The notes beneath the pieces are model-generated. The model made no database searches, was not told the origin of the DNA, and worked only from the letters and a program-made list of their open reading frames with translations. Position numbers and translations under genes: made by a program. From positions 434,001 to 498,000 of the forward strand of contig NZ_CP102664.1 of NCBI RefSeq assembly GCF_026427355.1: a stretch of DNA of 64,000 bases, in the 5' to 3' direction. Below are positions 36,420 to 46,589 of the stretch, piece by piece (the first letter of the stretch is position 1; each line of letters starts with the position of its first letter). The DNA is from Sphingobium sp. JS3065 (GTDB lineage: Bacteria; Pseudomonadota; Alphaproteobacteria; Sphingomonadales; Sphingomonadaceae).

Positions 36420-37324
36420 ATGCCAATACGATTGCGCGCCCTGCTGATGGCCGGTGCGCTGGTGATACAGGCCGGCCCGGCATGGGCCGAGCCGGTGACC
36501 TTGGATGATGCGCTTGCCAAGGGCCGTGAAGTCTCCCCGCGCATAACCCGTGCCGAGGCGGAGTTAAGGGCCGCCGAAGCGCGTGCGGTGCGGGCCGGGC
36601 TGCGGCCAAACCCCACGATCGGGGTTGAAGTCGAGAATTTCAGCGGCACCGGTCCTTATCGCTCGTTTCGCCAGAGCGAAGTCACGGTCGCGGTCAGTCA
36701 GGAGTTCGAGCTGGGCGGCGAGCGGCGGGCGCGCAAGGCCGTGGCGGGAGCCGAACGCGAGTTTGCCCGGCTGTCGCTGAGCAGGGCGGCCGCCGATCTC
36801 TCCTATGATATTGCGGTCGCTCATGCGGAATTGCGCGCGGCGGACGACCGGGCGGTGCTCGCCCGTGGCAATTTGACCCGCGCGCAGGAACTGGCGCGGA
36901 TCGCCGGAGCCCTTGTCGATGCCGGGCGTGATCCGCCGCTGCGCAAGTTGCGCGCCGACGCTTTGCTGGCCGAGGCCGAGGCCGAGAGTCTGCGCTCCTT
37001 CGGGCTGTTGCTGACTGCAAGAAGGAAGCTGGGTCTCTTCATCGGCAGTGAAGACCCAGACCTGTCGGCGATCGGTGGAGACCCGGTCCCGACCGTGCCT
37101 CTACCCCCGGGCACCGCGAGTCTCGATGAACGACTGGCTGCGGCCGAGCGCGATGCCGCCTCGGCTGGCATCACGCTGGCGCGGGCAGAGGCTGTGCCAA
37201 ACGTCACAGCGTCGGGTGGTTTTCGCAGTTTCCGGGAGAGCGGGGCGACGGCCGTTGTGATGGGTCTTTCGGTTCCCTTGCCATTCAACAATCGCGGCCG
37301 CAGCGGTGTGGCGGCGGCAAGGGC
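36420..37324 (+). pseudogene. czcC: czcC outer-membrane factor, N-terminal part cut off by IS256
   Basis: Signal peptide MPIRLRALLMAGALVIQAGPAWA followed by TolC-family OEP repeats (VTLDDALAKGREVSPRITRAEAELRAAEARAVRAGLRPNPTIGVEVENFSG). AGGAG sits 6 nt before the ATG. The gene is broken after the GCAAGGGC target site. Removing the IS and one target copy joins 905 + 304 nt, giving 403 codons in frame (402 residues). Confidence 0.92.
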
Positions 37325-38646
37325 GGGACTGTCAGGATTTCCGTGTGCGGCCGGGCGGTTGAACATTACGCCGCCATGGCCCTGATGAAGCGCTCACCGA
37401 AGATTACGGCGAACTGGGCCTTGGCCATGGTCCACTCACGTGGCGGCATTTTCCACTCTTTTTCCGACCTGTTCAAGATCAGATAGAGCAATTTGGTGGC
37501 AGCTTCGTCGCTGGGGAAGTGGCCCCTGGCCCGGACCGCGCGCCTGAGCTTCGAGTTCAGCGCCTCGATCGCGTTCGTCGTGTAAATGATCCGCCGCACG
37601 TCGTCTGGGAAGGCGAAGAACGGGATGACCTCACCCCAGGCACGCCGCCAGCTCTGGCCGATCGCGGGATAGCGCTGGCCCCAGGGACTGGCCTCGAACG
37701 CCGTCAGCGCCTTTTCGGCAGCGTCAGCATCTGTGGCGCGGTAAATCTCCTTGAGCGCGGTTGCCAGCCCTTTGCGGTCTTTCCAGGATACGAAGTCCAT
37801 GGAGTTGCGCAGCAGATGGACAATGCACGTTTGAACAATTGCCTCCGGGAACACGGCGGTGATCGCATCAGGGAAGCCCTTCAAGCCATCGACGACAGCG
37901 AGAAGGATATCTTCGACGCCGCGGTTCCGCAGTTCGTTCATCACCCGCAGCCAGAACTTGGCGCCTTCGTTTTGCTCCAGCCACAGGCCCAGAACCTCCT
38001 TGGTGCCATCAGCACGGACGCCCAGCGCGATATGGATCGCCTTGTTGCGGACCATGCCTTCATCGCGGATCTTGACCCGGATCGCGTCGAAGAAAACCAA
38101 CGGATAAACCGGGTCGAGCGGCCTTTGCTGCCAGGTGGCAACTTCGTCGAGGACAGCATCGGTCACCGTGCTGATCAGATCCGGCGATACGTCGATACCG
38201 TACAGATCGCGCAGGTGCCCGGTGATCTCCCGCGTGCTCATGCCCCGCGCATACATCGACACAATCTTCTCATCGAAGCCCGGAAAGCGGCGCTGATACT
38301 TGGCTATCAGCTGCGGGTCGAAGCTAGACTGGCGGTCGCGCGGGACATCAATCTCCAGCTTGCCGGTCTCGGTCATTACGGTCTTCCGGCCATAGCCGTT
38401 GCGCGTGTTGCCGGCACCTTCGCCTGTCGCAAGATGGTGATCCATCTCCGCGTTTAACGCGCGCTCCGTCAGCGCCTTCTTCAGCGAATCCAGCAAGCCA
38501 CCTTGTTCAAATGCCGCACTGGCAGCGCCTCCGGCCAAAAGCTCGTCGAGAAGCGCATTGGGAATAACGGATTCTTTGCGTCGTGACATAGTGGGACTCC
38601 TTGTTACCCATTAAGCCCGGCCACACACGGAAATCCTGACAGTCCC
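37325..38646 (-). mobile_element. IS256-family insertion sequence, complete
   Basis: A 1322-bp element. Terminal inverted repeats begin GGGACTGTCAGG and match at 31 of the first 32 positions. An 8-bp direct repeat GCAAGGGC flanks it (37317-37324 and 38647-38654). One intact transposase gene, opposite to czcC. Confidence 0.96.
37366..38589 (-). CDS. IS256-family transposase
   Basis: 407-residue DDE transposase. Conserved regions: TRNGYGRKTVMTETGKLEIDVPRDR, MYARGMSTREI, YPLVFFDAIRVKIRD (first Asp), LLAVVDGLKGFPDAI (second Asp), QTCIVHLLRNS, and YTTNAIEALNSKLRRA (Glu region). Full length with no visible break, so the element may still move. Confidence 0.96.
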   Translation of the reverse strand: MSRRKESVIPNALLDELLAGGAASAAFEQGGLLDSLKKALTERALNAEMDHHLATGEGAGNTRNGYGRKTVMTETGKLEIDVPRDRQSSFDPQLIAKYQRRFPGFDEKIVSMYARGMSTREITGHLRDLYGIDVSPDLISTVTDAVLDEVATWQQRPLDPVYPLVFFDAIRVKIRDEGMVRNKAIHIALGVRADGTKEVLGLWLEQNEGAKFWLRVMNELRNRGVEDILLAVVDGLKGFPDAITAVFPEAIVQTCIVHLLRNSMDFVSWKDRKGLATALKEIYRATDADAAEKALTAFEASPWGQRYPAIGQSWRRAWGEVIPFFAFPDDVRRIIYTTNAIEALNSKLRRAVRARGHFPSDEAATKLLYLILNRSEKEWKMPPREWTMAKAQFAVIFGERFIRAMAA

Positions 38647-38654
38647 GCAAGGGC

Positions 38655-38958
38655 AGACAGCGATGCCGCAGAGGCAATGTTTGCCCAGACCCGCCTCGAC
38701 ACCAGCTTCACCCGACAGGAGGCGCAGACCTTATTGTCGGCGGCAAACGAGCGGCTTGCGGCTCTCACTGGTCCTGGCCTGCGTCAGGCCAGCGAAGCCG
38801 AACGTCTCGCTGGCATCGGCTACCGGGCGGGCAAGTTCTCGCTGCTCGAACTGATCGACGCGCAGCAAGCGCTCACCAGCACTCGTCTCGCCATCATCGA
38901 AGCGCAACTGGATCGCGCCCGCGCGCTCGCCGCGCTGGCTCGCGCGAACGCGCAGTAA
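38655..38958 (+). pseudogene. czcC: czcC outer-membrane factor, C-terminal part
   Basis: In-frame continuation of 36420-37324: after the target site it reads DSDAAEAMFAQTRLDTSFTRQEAQTLLSAANERLAAL, then YRAGKFSLLELIDAQQALTSTRLAIIEAQLDRARALAAL, the conserved end of TolC-like channels. It has no signal peptide of its own and so cannot reach the outer membrane alone. Confidence 0.9.
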
Positions 38959-38969
38959 GGAATTATCCC

Positions 38970-40148
38970 ATGGAATTTGCAGAAAACAGAAAAGCCCTGA
39001 TCGCCACGGTGGCGGCAGGCGCATTGGTTCTCGCCGGTGGCGGTGTCATGCTGGGCCGCACGCTGCTCGCACCCGATGCTGCTCCTACCGAGGCCGCCGC
39101 GCCGGATGAGAAGGCAGAGGAAAACCATGGCCCCGAGGGCTTCGTCGAAATGGATTCTGCCCGTGCACAAGGCGCGGGGATCGTTACCGAAACGGTGCAG
39201 TCCGGAGGCCTCGGCTCGGAAATCCTCGCACAAGGCGTCGTTGCCGCGACACCCGAAGGCGAAGCGGTGCTGACAGCGCGCGCCGATGGAGCGATTACCG
39301 CCATCAATCGCCGCCTCGGTGATTATGTCCAGGCTGGCCAGTCGATTGCGACGATGGAAAGCCGCGACGCGGCAAGCATCGCGTCGGAGCGCAGCACGGC
39401 ACAGGCCAAACTCGCCCTGGCGCGCTCGACCTATGCGCGTGAAAAGCGCCTGTTCGACGCGCGCGTCACTGCGCGACAGGATCTCGAGGGCGCGCAGGCT
39501 GCGCTATCAGAAGCTGAAGCCGAAGCGCGGCGCAGCCAATCTGCCGCAGCGGCATCGAAAGTGAGCGGCGACGGACGGACGCTTGCCGTGGTCAGCCTGA
39601 TTTCGGGCCGCGTCACCAGGTCCGATGCCAAGCTTGGTGCCTATGTGCTCGCCGGGGCCGAACTGTTCCGCGTATCCGACCCCAATCGTATCCAGATCAA
39701 CGCCTCGGTGCTGGCCGCCGATGCCCGGCGCATCCAGCCGGGCGATACGGCGGTAATCGAATTGCTTGGAGGCGAGACCATGAGCGCCGTGGTCCGCTCG
39801 ACCACGCCCAGCCTCGATCCCGAAAGCAAGTCGGCGACGGTCGTGCTCCAGCCGCAGGGCGTTGGCGGTCTGACTCAGGGTCAGGGATTGCGCGTGCGGA
39901 TTACGCCGCGCGGGGCCTCCTCAGGCAGCGCCATCGCGCTACCTGAGGAGGCCGTGCAGTCATTCGAGGGACGCGATGTCGTGTTCGTGCGAACCGCAAA
40001 GGGGTTCCAGGCGACAAATGTGGTCACCGGCAAGCGCGGCGGGGGACGGATCGAAATCATCGACGGGCTGAAACCGGGCGCGGTCGTCGCGACCAAGGGC
40101 GCGTTCCTGCTCAAAGCCGAACTCGGCAAGGGCGAGGCGGAGCACTGA
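38970..40148 (+). CDS. czcB: CzcB-type periplasmic adaptor
   Basis: Membrane-fusion protein of the Zn/Cd/Co exporter, 392 residues. N-terminal anchor (LIATVAAGALVLAGGGVMLGRTLL), acidic linker, lipoyl and hairpin domains (DGAITAINRRLGDYVQAGQSIATMESRDAASIASERSTAQAKLALA), beta-barrel (GAELFRVSDPNRIQINASV) and a membrane-proximal domain. It starts 11 bp after czcC and ends 1 bp before czcA. Transcription may be impaired by the IS in czcC. Confidence 0.93.
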   Translation: MEFAENRKALIATVAAGALVLAGGGVMLGRTLLAPDAAPTEAAAPDEKAEENHGPEGFVEMDSARAQGAGIVTETVQSGGLGSEILAQGVVAATPEGEAVLTARADGAITAINRRLGDYVQAGQSIATMESRDAASIASERSTAQAKLALARSTYAREKRLFDARVTARQDLEGAQAALSEAEAEARRSQSAAAASKVSGDGRTLAVVSLISGRVTRSDAKLGAYVLAGAELFRVSDPNRIQINASVLAADARRIQPGDTAVIELLGGETMSAVVRSTTPSLDPESKSATVVLQPQGVGGLTQGQGLRVRITPRGASSGSAIALPEEAVQSFEGRDVVFVRTAKGFQATNVVTGKRGGGRIEIIDGLKPGAVVATKGAFLLKAELGKGEAEH

Positions 40149-40149
40149 G

Positions 40150-43100
40150 ATGATTGAAAAACTTCTCGATGCGTCGATCCGCTTCCGCTGGGGCGTGGTC
40201 ATCCTGACGCTAATCGTTTCCGCTTATGGTGTCTTCCAGCTCTTGAAGCTGCCGATCGATGCCGTTCCGGACATCACCAACAAGCAGGTGCAGATCAACA
40301 CCGTCGCGCCGAACCTCGGCCCGCTCGACATGGAGCGGCTCGTCACCTTCCCGGTCGAAACCGCAATGGCAGGGATACCGGGGCTGGAAAGTTCGCGCTC
40401 GATCTCGCGCAACGGGTTTTCGCAGGTCACGGTCGTCTTCGAGGATCACACCGACCTCTATTTCGCCCGCCAGCAGGTTGCCGAACGGCTCAACCAGGCC
40501 AAAGGCACGCTGCCTGAAGGCGTGGAACCATCGATGGGGCCGGTTTCGACCGGGCTTGGCGAAGTGCTGATGTATGTCGTCGATTTTGCGCCGTCCGGCA
40601 CAAAGACCAATCCCAAAGTCGCGGGCAAGCCCGGTCCGCAGCCCGATGGGTCATACATGACGCCTGCGGGCGAGTTGCTGACCGATGCCATCGCCAAGGA
40701 AGGCTATCTTCGTTCGGTGCAGGACTGGGTGATCCGTCCGCAACTCAAGACGGTTTCGGGCGTCGCGGGGATCGATTCCATCGGCGGCTATGAAAAGCAG
40801 TTCGTGGTGACACCCGACGTCGCGAAGATGTCGACTTATGGCATCTCGTTTACCGAACTTGCCGACGCGCTCGAAAAGTCCAACATTTCGGTCGGCGCGA
40901 ACTTTGTCGAACGCGGGGGCGAGGCGTTCCTCGTCCGCGCCGATGGCCGCATCCGCACGCTCGACGAGATTGCGCGTGCATCGATCGATTCCCGTGGGGG
41001 CGTTCCGGTCATGGTCCGCGATGTCGCGACAGTCCGCATCGGCGGCGACCTGCGGACAGGCGCGGCAACGCAGAACGGCAAGGAAGTTGTCGTCGGTACG
41101 GCTCTTATGCTGGCGGGCGGCAACAGCCGTATCGTCGCGAAATCGGTTGCCGATCGACTTGACACAGTCGCCAAGTCGCTACCACCGGGCGTTACCGTCA
41201 AGACAGTACTGGATCGGTCCGAACTGGTCGATGCCACGATCGGCACAGTCGAAAAGAACCTCGTCGAAGGCGCTCTGCTGGTTGCTGCGGTGCTGTTCTG
41301 GCTGCTCGGCAATTTCCGCGCTGCGGTGATCGCCACGCTCGTTATCCCGATCTCGTTCCTCGTGATGGGAACGGGGATGAACATCACCGGCACCTCGGGC
41401 AATCTGATGAGCCTTGGTGCGCTCGATTTCGGGCTGATCGTCGATGGCTCGATCATCATCATCGAAAACTGTCTGCAACGGCTGGCGCACCGCCAGCAAC
41501 AGCTGGGCCGGGTGCTCAACCTCAACGAACGGCTGCACGAGGTGTTCGAAGCATCGCGCGAGATGGTCAAGCCGACGCTTTACGGCCAGGCAATCATCTT
41601 CCTCGTCTTCGTGCCACTGCTGACCTTCACCGGTGTCGAGGGCAAGACCTTCTCGCCAATGGCAATCACGGTCATGCTGGCGTTGGCCGGGGCATTCGTC
41701 GCGTCGCTCACCTTCGTTCCAGCTATGGTTGCACTGCTGATCCGGGGCGAAGTTGCGGAGAAGGAAGTCAAGGCGGTCGCCTGGGTCAAGGACCGCTACG
41801 AGCCAATACTCAAGCGCGTGATCGATCGCCCCTGGCCGTGGGTCGGCGCGGGTGCCGGTACGTTCGGTGCTGCGATCCTCGTCTTCCTGATGCTCGGCAG
41901 CGAATTCCTTCCCGTTCTCGGCGAGGGCAATCTTGCGATGCAGGCTTTGCGCATTCCTTCGACGTCGTTGGCAAAATCAACGGAAATGCAGCGGCAAGTC
42001 GAGGTAAGTGTCGCCAAGCTACCCGAAGTGGCGTTCGTCTATTCGAAGACCGGCACCGCAGAGGTCGCCAGCGACCCGATGCCGCCCAACGCATCGGACA
42101 CCTTTATCATCCTCAAACCGAAAGACGATTGGCCGGCCGGTGTCGAGACCAAGGACGATGTCATCGCGCGCGTCGAAAAGCAGCTCGAGCCGCTGGTTGG
42201 AAATCAGGTCGAGATTAGCCAGCCGATCCAGCTTCGTTTTAACGAACTGATCGCCGGGGTGCGCGGTGACATCGCCATCAAGGTCTATGGTGACGATCTC
42301 GACGCGATGGGCAAGTCGGCTCAGCAGATCGCGAGCGTTCTGAAAACCGTCAAGGGCGCGGCAGACGTCAAGGTCGAACAGACGGCGGGCTTTCCAGTGC
42401 TCGACGTCCAGTTCGATCGCGATGCAATCGCGCGCTATGGGCTGAGTCTCCAGGACGTCAGCGATACCGTGGCGGCCGCCATGGGGGGACGTGAGGCTGG
42501 GATCGTGTTCGAGGGTGACCGGCGCTACGACATCGTCGTCCGGCTCGACAACCTGACCCGCAACGATCTCGATGCGGTCGGGGCTTTGCCGGTGATGCTG
42601 CCCGGCGAGGATGTGGACCGGGTGTCGGTGCCGCTTCGCGAGGTAGCCAGGTTCAATTTCTCGGAAGGACTAAATCAGGTCAGCCGCGAAAACGGCAAGC
42701 GGCGCGTGGTAGTTCAGGCGAACGTGCGCGGCAACGATTTGGGTTCGTTTGTTGCCGAAGCCCAGCAGAAGGTGAATGCTCAGGTCAAATTGCCGACGGG
42801 CGCCTTCATCGAATGGGGCGGGCAGTTCAAGAACCTGCAAGCCGCGTCGCAGACGCTGTCCGTGGTCATCCCGATCATCTTCGCCGCGATCTTCGGCATC
42901 CTGTTCCTGGCGCTGGGCGGGGTCAGGCAATCGATCGCGGTCTATTCGGCAATTCCGCTGGCGCTGGCGGGCGGTGTATTCTCGCTGCTGCTGACCGGTT
43001 TGCCGTTCTCGGTGTCGGCGGCGGTCGGTTTCATCGTGTTGTCGGGCGTCACCGTTCTCAACGGCCTGGTCGTGATGACCAGCATCAACACGCGATTGGA

Positions 43101-43404
43101 TGCGGGCAAGCCGGTCGATGAAGCGATCGCGGAAGGCACGATGGAGCGCGTTCGCGCGGTGTTGATGACCGGAATCGTCCCGGCCATCGGCTTCGTGCCC
43201 ATGGCGATTGCGACGGGCACCGGTGCCGAGGTGCAGAAGCCGTTGGCGATCGTGGTGATCGGCGGGCTGATTACCTCGACCCTGCTGACGCTCTTCGTGC
43301 TTCCTGCGATCAGTCATCTGCTGCTGCGTGGTCGCCACAAGAAGCACGTTCCTGGGGATTACAGCGATGTCTCGGTGCTCGGTGAGCCCATCGTCGATAA
43401 ATAA
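40150..43404 (+). CDS. czcA: CzcA-type heavy-metal RND efflux pump
   Basis: Proton-driven Zn/Cd/Co efflux pump, 1084 residues, full length. TM1 region FRWGVVILTLIVSAYGVFQLLKLPIDAVPDITNKQVQINT; TM4 motif LDFGLIVDGSIIIIEN, the CzcA/NccA (HME1) form, in contrast to the CusA form at 859-3993. The second periplasmic half follows with GSEFLPVLGEGNLAMQA. It needs CzcB and an outer-membrane factor; the local CzcC is interrupted. Confidence 0.95.
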   Translation: MIEKLLDASIRFRWGVVILTLIVSAYGVFQLLKLPIDAVPDITNKQVQINTVAPNLGPLDMERLVTFPVETAMAGIPGLESSRSISRNGFSQVTVVFEDHTDLYFARQQVAERLNQAKGTLPEGVEPSMGPVSTGLGEVLMYVVDFAPSGTKTNPKVAGKPGPQPDGSYMTPAGELLTDAIAKEGYLRSVQDWVIRPQLKTVSGVAGIDSIGGYEKQFVVTPDVAKMSTYGISFTELADALEKSNISVGANFVERGGEAFLVRADGRIRTLDEIARASIDSRGGVPVMVRDVATVRIGGDLRTGAATQNGKEVVVGTALMLAGGNSRIVAKSVADRLDTVAKSLPPGVTVKTVLDRSELVDATIGTVEKNLVEGALLVAAVLFWLLGNFRAAVIATLVIPISFLVMGTGMNITGTSGNLMSLGALDFGLIVDGSIIIIENCLQRLAHRQQQLGRVLNLNERLHEVFEASREMVKPTLYGQAIIFLVFVPLLTFTGVEGKTFSPMAITVMLALAGAFVASLTFVPAMVALLIRGEVAEKEVKAVAWVKDRYEPILKRVIDRPWPWVGAGAGTFGAAILVFLMLGSEFLPVLGEGNLAMQALRIPSTSLAKSTEMQRQVEVSVAKLPEVAFVYSKTGTAEVASDPMPPNASDTFIILKPKDDWPAGVETKDDVIARVEKQLEPLVGNQVEISQPIQLRFNELIAGVRGDIAIKVYGDDLDAMGKSAQQIASVLKTVKGAADVKVEQTAGFPVLDVQFDRDAIARYGLSLQDVSDTVAAAMGGREAGIVFEGDRRYDIVVRLDNLTRNDLDAVGALPVMLPGEDVDRVSVPLREVARFNFSEGLNQVSRENGKRRVVVQANVRGNDLGSFVAEAQQKVNAQVKLPTGAFIEWGGQFKNLQAASQTLSVVIPIIFAAIFGILFLALGGVRQSIAVYSAIPLALAGGVFSLLLTGLPFSVSAAVGFIVLSGVTVLNGLVVMTSINTRLDAGKPVDEAIAEGTMERVRAVLMTGIVPAIGFVPMAIATGTGAEVQKPLAIVVIGGLITSTLLTLFVLPAISHLLLRGRHKKHVPGDYSDVSVLGEPIVDK

Positions 43405-43418
43405 GGAGAAAACGCAAC

Positions 43419-43718
43419 ATGAACCAGCCAACAGTTTCGCAACAGGCCATGCTTTGCCCCGCGTGCCGCGTGCCGCTTTCAATGTCGGATCGACAAGGAG
43501 TCGAAATCGACTTTTGCCCGCAATGCCGCGGGGTCTGGCTAGATCGTGGAGAACTCGACAAGATAATCGAGCGATCCGAACGGGCTGCCCCGCCGGCATC
43601 GGCACCTGCTGCCGGTGTACGTCCCGAAAACGGCGAGCGCGGCTATGACGATTATCGTCGGTCGGGACATCATGGTGGCAAGCCCCGCAAGAGTTTTCTC
43701 GCCGAGTTGTTCGACTGA
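43419..43718 (+). CDS. TFIIB-type zinc-ribbon protein
   Basis: 99 residues with a zinc ribbon from CPAC (13-16) and CPQC (33-36) in CRVPLSMSDRQGVEIDFCPQCRGVWLDRGELDKIIE, the zf-TFIIB family. The rest is a low-complexity linker and the motif KSFLAELFD. It lies between czcA (14 bp) and the ATPase (31 bp). Role unknown; its place in a zinc operon suggests zinc handling or sensing. Confidence 0.88.
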   Translation: MNQPTVSQQAMLCPACRVPLSMSDRQGVEIDFCPQCRGVWLDRGELDKIIERSERAAPPASAPAAGVRPENGERGYDDYRRSGHHGGKPRKSFLAELFD

Positions 43719-43749
43719 TCGGCTGATGGCCGGTCGAAGGAGAGTGCGC

Positions 43750-45660
43750 ATGGGGTCTGAACACAGTGACGATGACGGCCACGCGCACGGCCACGGCGAA
43801 AGCACAGGCCTGCGGATATTTCTGTTTGCCTGCGCCATTGCCGCCATTGCCTATGGCGTTTCGTGGTTGCAGCCCGAATGGTCGCGATGGGCTTATGGCG
43901 TGGGCGCAGTCCTTTCGGTGGCGCCCTTCGCCCGAACGGCATTCACCAAGGCGCTGAAGGGCCGCCCGTTCAGCATCGAAACACTGGTCACAGTGGCGGT
44001 GCTGGGCGCGATTCCCATCGACGCCGGGGCCGAAGCCGTTGTCGTGGTGGCGCTGTTCTCGCTGGGCGAACTGCTTGAAGGTTTTGCCGCAGCCCGCGCG
44101 CGTTCGGGATTGAGCGCGCTGGCCAAGCTGTTGCCATCGCAAGCCGTCATCGAGGTCGATGGTGAGCGGCGCACTGTGGATGTCACAACGCTCAACATTG
44201 GGGCGATCATGCTGGTCTCGGCGGGAGACCGAATCGCCGCCGATGGCCGCATCATCAATGGCAGCTCCGCGCTCGACGAAGCAGCGATCACGGGAGAATC
44301 GCGTCCCGTGGAAAAGACGGTTGGTGCCGATGTCTTTGCCGGATCGATCAACGGCGATGGCACGCTGAAAGTCGAAGTGACCAAGGACGCATCGAACAGC
44401 GTGGTCGCCAGGATCGGTGATCTCGTGGCGCAGGCTCAGGCGTCAACCGGACCTACCGCCCGCTTCATCGACAATTTCAGCAGCTGGTATACACCCGCCG
44501 CGATCATCCTGGCGACGCTGATCGCTTTGGTGCCACCGCTGGCCTTTGGCGGCGAATGGGCCACCTGGACCTATCGCGCGTTGACGGTGCTGCTGATTGC
44601 CTGCCCCTGTGCGCTGGTGCTTTCAACGCCTGCCGCGATTGCCACCGGCATCGCAACTGCAGCACGCAGCGGCATCTTGATCAAGAGCGGCGAAGCGCTG
44701 GAACAGCTCGCCAAGATCGGCATCGCCGCCTTTGACAAGACCGGCACGCTGACGCGCGGACATCCTGTGGTCACCGATGTCGCAGGCCAGGACACGCTCA
44801 AACTGGCCGCGGCTATCGAGACCGGATTGACGCATCCAGTAGCCAAGGCGATCGTTACAGAAGCAGAGCGGCTGAAAGTAGCCGTGCCCAAATCGACGGA
44901 CGTCACCATAAAGCAGGGTCAGGGTGCGGTGGGCATGGTTGGCGGCAAGCAGGTGGCGCTGTTCAGCCCGCGCGCGGCGGGATCGCTCGAAACCGATGTT
45001 GCAGCGAGCATCGATACGCTCGAACGCGCGGGCAAGACGGTTGCGGTGTTGCTGGTGGACGGTAAATATCAGGGTCATATCGCGGTTCGCGATGAAGCAC
45101 GCGACGATGCCAGACCCGCCATTGCCGCGCTCAACGCGCTTGGCATTCGCTCGCTAATGCTCAGTGGCGACAATCAGCGGACGGCAACGGCCGTCGCGCA
45201 GGGGCTAGGGATGGAGGCCGAGGGCGAGTTGATGCCAGCCGACAAGCTCAAACGGATCGAAGCCCTCAAGGCCGAAGCGCCGGTCCTGATGGTGGGTGAC
45301 GGCGTCAACGATGCTCCCGCGCTTGCCACCGCTACGCTTGGCCTGGCCATGGGCGGCGGCACCGATGTCGCGATAGAGACTGCCGATGTCGGCCTGCTCA
45401 AGGATCGTTTGTGGGGCGTCCCAGATGCCATCCGGCTGGCCCGCAAGACCCGCAGCACGATCCTCACCAACATTGTCATCGCGGTCGGGCTTAAACTCGT
45501 GTTCCTGGTGCTTGCCGTGTTCGGCATCACCAATCTGTGGACCGCCATCATTGCCGATACAGGGGCGACGATTCTGGTTACGTTCAATGCACTGCTGCTG
45601 TTCTGGACGTTCCAGCCAACGGAGGTGGAAGAAGGTCACACCGCCAGCACGAGGGCTTGA
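43750..45660 (+). CDS. zntA: Zn/Cd/Pb-exporting P1B-2 ATPase
   Basis: Inner-membrane metal exporter of 636 residues. The N-terminus has a His-rich stretch (EHSDDDGHAHGHGE) in place of an HMA domain. Core motifs: TGESRPVEK, CPC in LLIACPCALVLSTPAA, DKTGTLTRGHP, THPVAKAI, GDGVNDAPAL. The ATG at 43750 has AAGGAG 7 nt upstream; earlier in-frame starts overlap the zinc-ribbon gene. It is part of the czc operon and precedes czcD by 2 bp. Confidence 0.93.
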   Translation: MGSEHSDDDGHAHGHGESTGLRIFLFACAIAAIAYGVSWLQPEWSRWAYGVGAVLSVAPFARTAFTKALKGRPFSIETLVTVAVLGAIPIDAGAEAVVVVALFSLGELLEGFAAARARSGLSALAKLLPSQAVIEVDGERRTVDVTTLNIGAIMLVSAGDRIAADGRIINGSSALDEAAITGESRPVEKTVGADVFAGSINGDGTLKVEVTKDASNSVVARIGDLVAQAQASTGPTARFIDNFSSWYTPAAIILATLIALVPPLAFGGEWATWTYRALTVLLIACPCALVLSTPAAIATGIATAARSGILIKSGEALEQLAKIGIAAFDKTGTLTRGHPVVTDVAGQDTLKLAAAIETGLTHPVAKAIVTEAERLKVAVPKSTDVTIKQGQGAVGMVGGKQVALFSPRAAGSLETDVAASIDTLERAGKTVAVLLVDGKYQGHIAVRDEARDDARPAIAALNALGIRSLMLSGDNQRTATAVAQGLGMEAEGELMPADKLKRIEALKAEAPVLMVGDGVNDAPALATATLGLAMGGGTDVAIETADVGLLKDRLWGVPDAIRLARKTRSTILTNIVIAVGLKLVFLVLAVFGITNLWTAIIADTGATILVTFNALLLFWTFQPTEVEEGHTASTRA

Positions 45661-45662
45661 AC

Positions 45663-46589
45663 ATGGGCGCAGGACATAGCCACGCTGACGCCGGACATGG
45701 AACACCGGGGCATAGTCACGGCGCGGGGGCGAATGGCAGAAACCTGACCATTGCCTTGGCGATCACCAGCACGTTTCTCGTTGCCGAGCTTGTCGGCTCG
45801 TTTGTCTTCAACAGTCTCGCGCTGCTTTCCGATGCGGCGCACATGTTCACCGATGCGGCCGCGCTTGCAATTGCGCTCGTTGCAATCAAGGTAGGGCAGA
45901 GGCCGGCCGACAAGCAACGCACCTATGGCTACCGCCGGTTCGAAATTCTCGCCGCATCGTTCAACGCGTTGCTGCTCTTTGCTGTCGCGGGCTATATTCT
46001 TTGGGAAGGCATCAATCGGCTTATCGACCCCGAGCCAGTGGCCTCGCTCGGTATGCTCGTTGTCGCAACATTCGGACTCCTTGCCAATTTCGTGGCCATG
46101 CGCGTGCTCGTGGCCGGCAAAGATAGCAGTCTCAATGTAAAGGGCGCCTATCTCGAAGTCTGGGCCGACATGTTGGGCTCGCTCGGCGTTATTGGGGCGG
46201 CTGTTGCTATCTACTTCACAAGGCTCACCTGGATCGATGCCATCGTCGCCATAGCCATAGGACTGTGGGTGCTTCCTCGGACCTGGATGCTGCTAAAGGA
46301 CACGACGCACATCCTGTTGCAAGGTGTGCCGAGCGGGATGGACCTCGAAGAGATTCGAAAGGCGGTCAATGACGTGGCCGGCGTCGATAGCACACACGAC
46401 CTTCATGTCTGGTCCGTCGCTGGCGACGATGCCAGTCTGACCGCACATGTGGTCCTGGCTGCGGGCGCGGAGCCGTTCGCAACGCGCGCCGCAGTCGCAG
46501 CGATGCTTGAGGGCAGGTTTGGCATCCATCATTCGACGATCCAGGCCGAAGTCGTTCCCTGTGATGATGAAGCTGCGCTCCATGCTTGA
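45663..46589 (+). CDS. czcD: CzcD-type cation diffusion facilitator
   Basis: Proton-coupled Zn/Cd/Co exporter, 308 residues. His-rich N-terminus (GHSHADAGHGTPGHSHG), six TM segments with the metal sites SLALLSDAAHMFTDAAAL (TM2) and YLEVWADMLGSLGVI (TM5), and a cytoplasmic C-terminal domain (DLHVWSVAGDDASLTAHVVL). The ATG is 2 bp after the ATPase stop, so it is translated in the same operon. Confidence 0.94.
   Translation: MGAGHSHADAGHGTPGHSHGAGANGRNLTIALAITSTFLVAELVGSFVFNSLALLSDAAHMFTDAAALAIALVAIKVGQRPADKQRTYGYRRFEILAASFNALLLFAVAGYILWEGINRLIDPEPVASLGMLVVATFGLLANFVAMRVLVAGKDSSLNVKGAYLEVWADMLGSLGVIGAAVAIYFTRLTWIDAIVAIAIGLWVLPRTWMLLKDTTHILLQGVPSGMDLEEIRKAVNDVAGVDSTHDLHVWSVAGDDASLTAHVVLAAGAEPFATRAAVAAMLEGRFGIHHSTIQAEVVPCDDEAALHA

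Noticed and set aside
42670..44142. 490-codon frame antisense to czcA and the ATPase gene
   Set aside because: It spans three real genes in the other direction and has the Arg/Gln/His-rich composition of a mirror frame.
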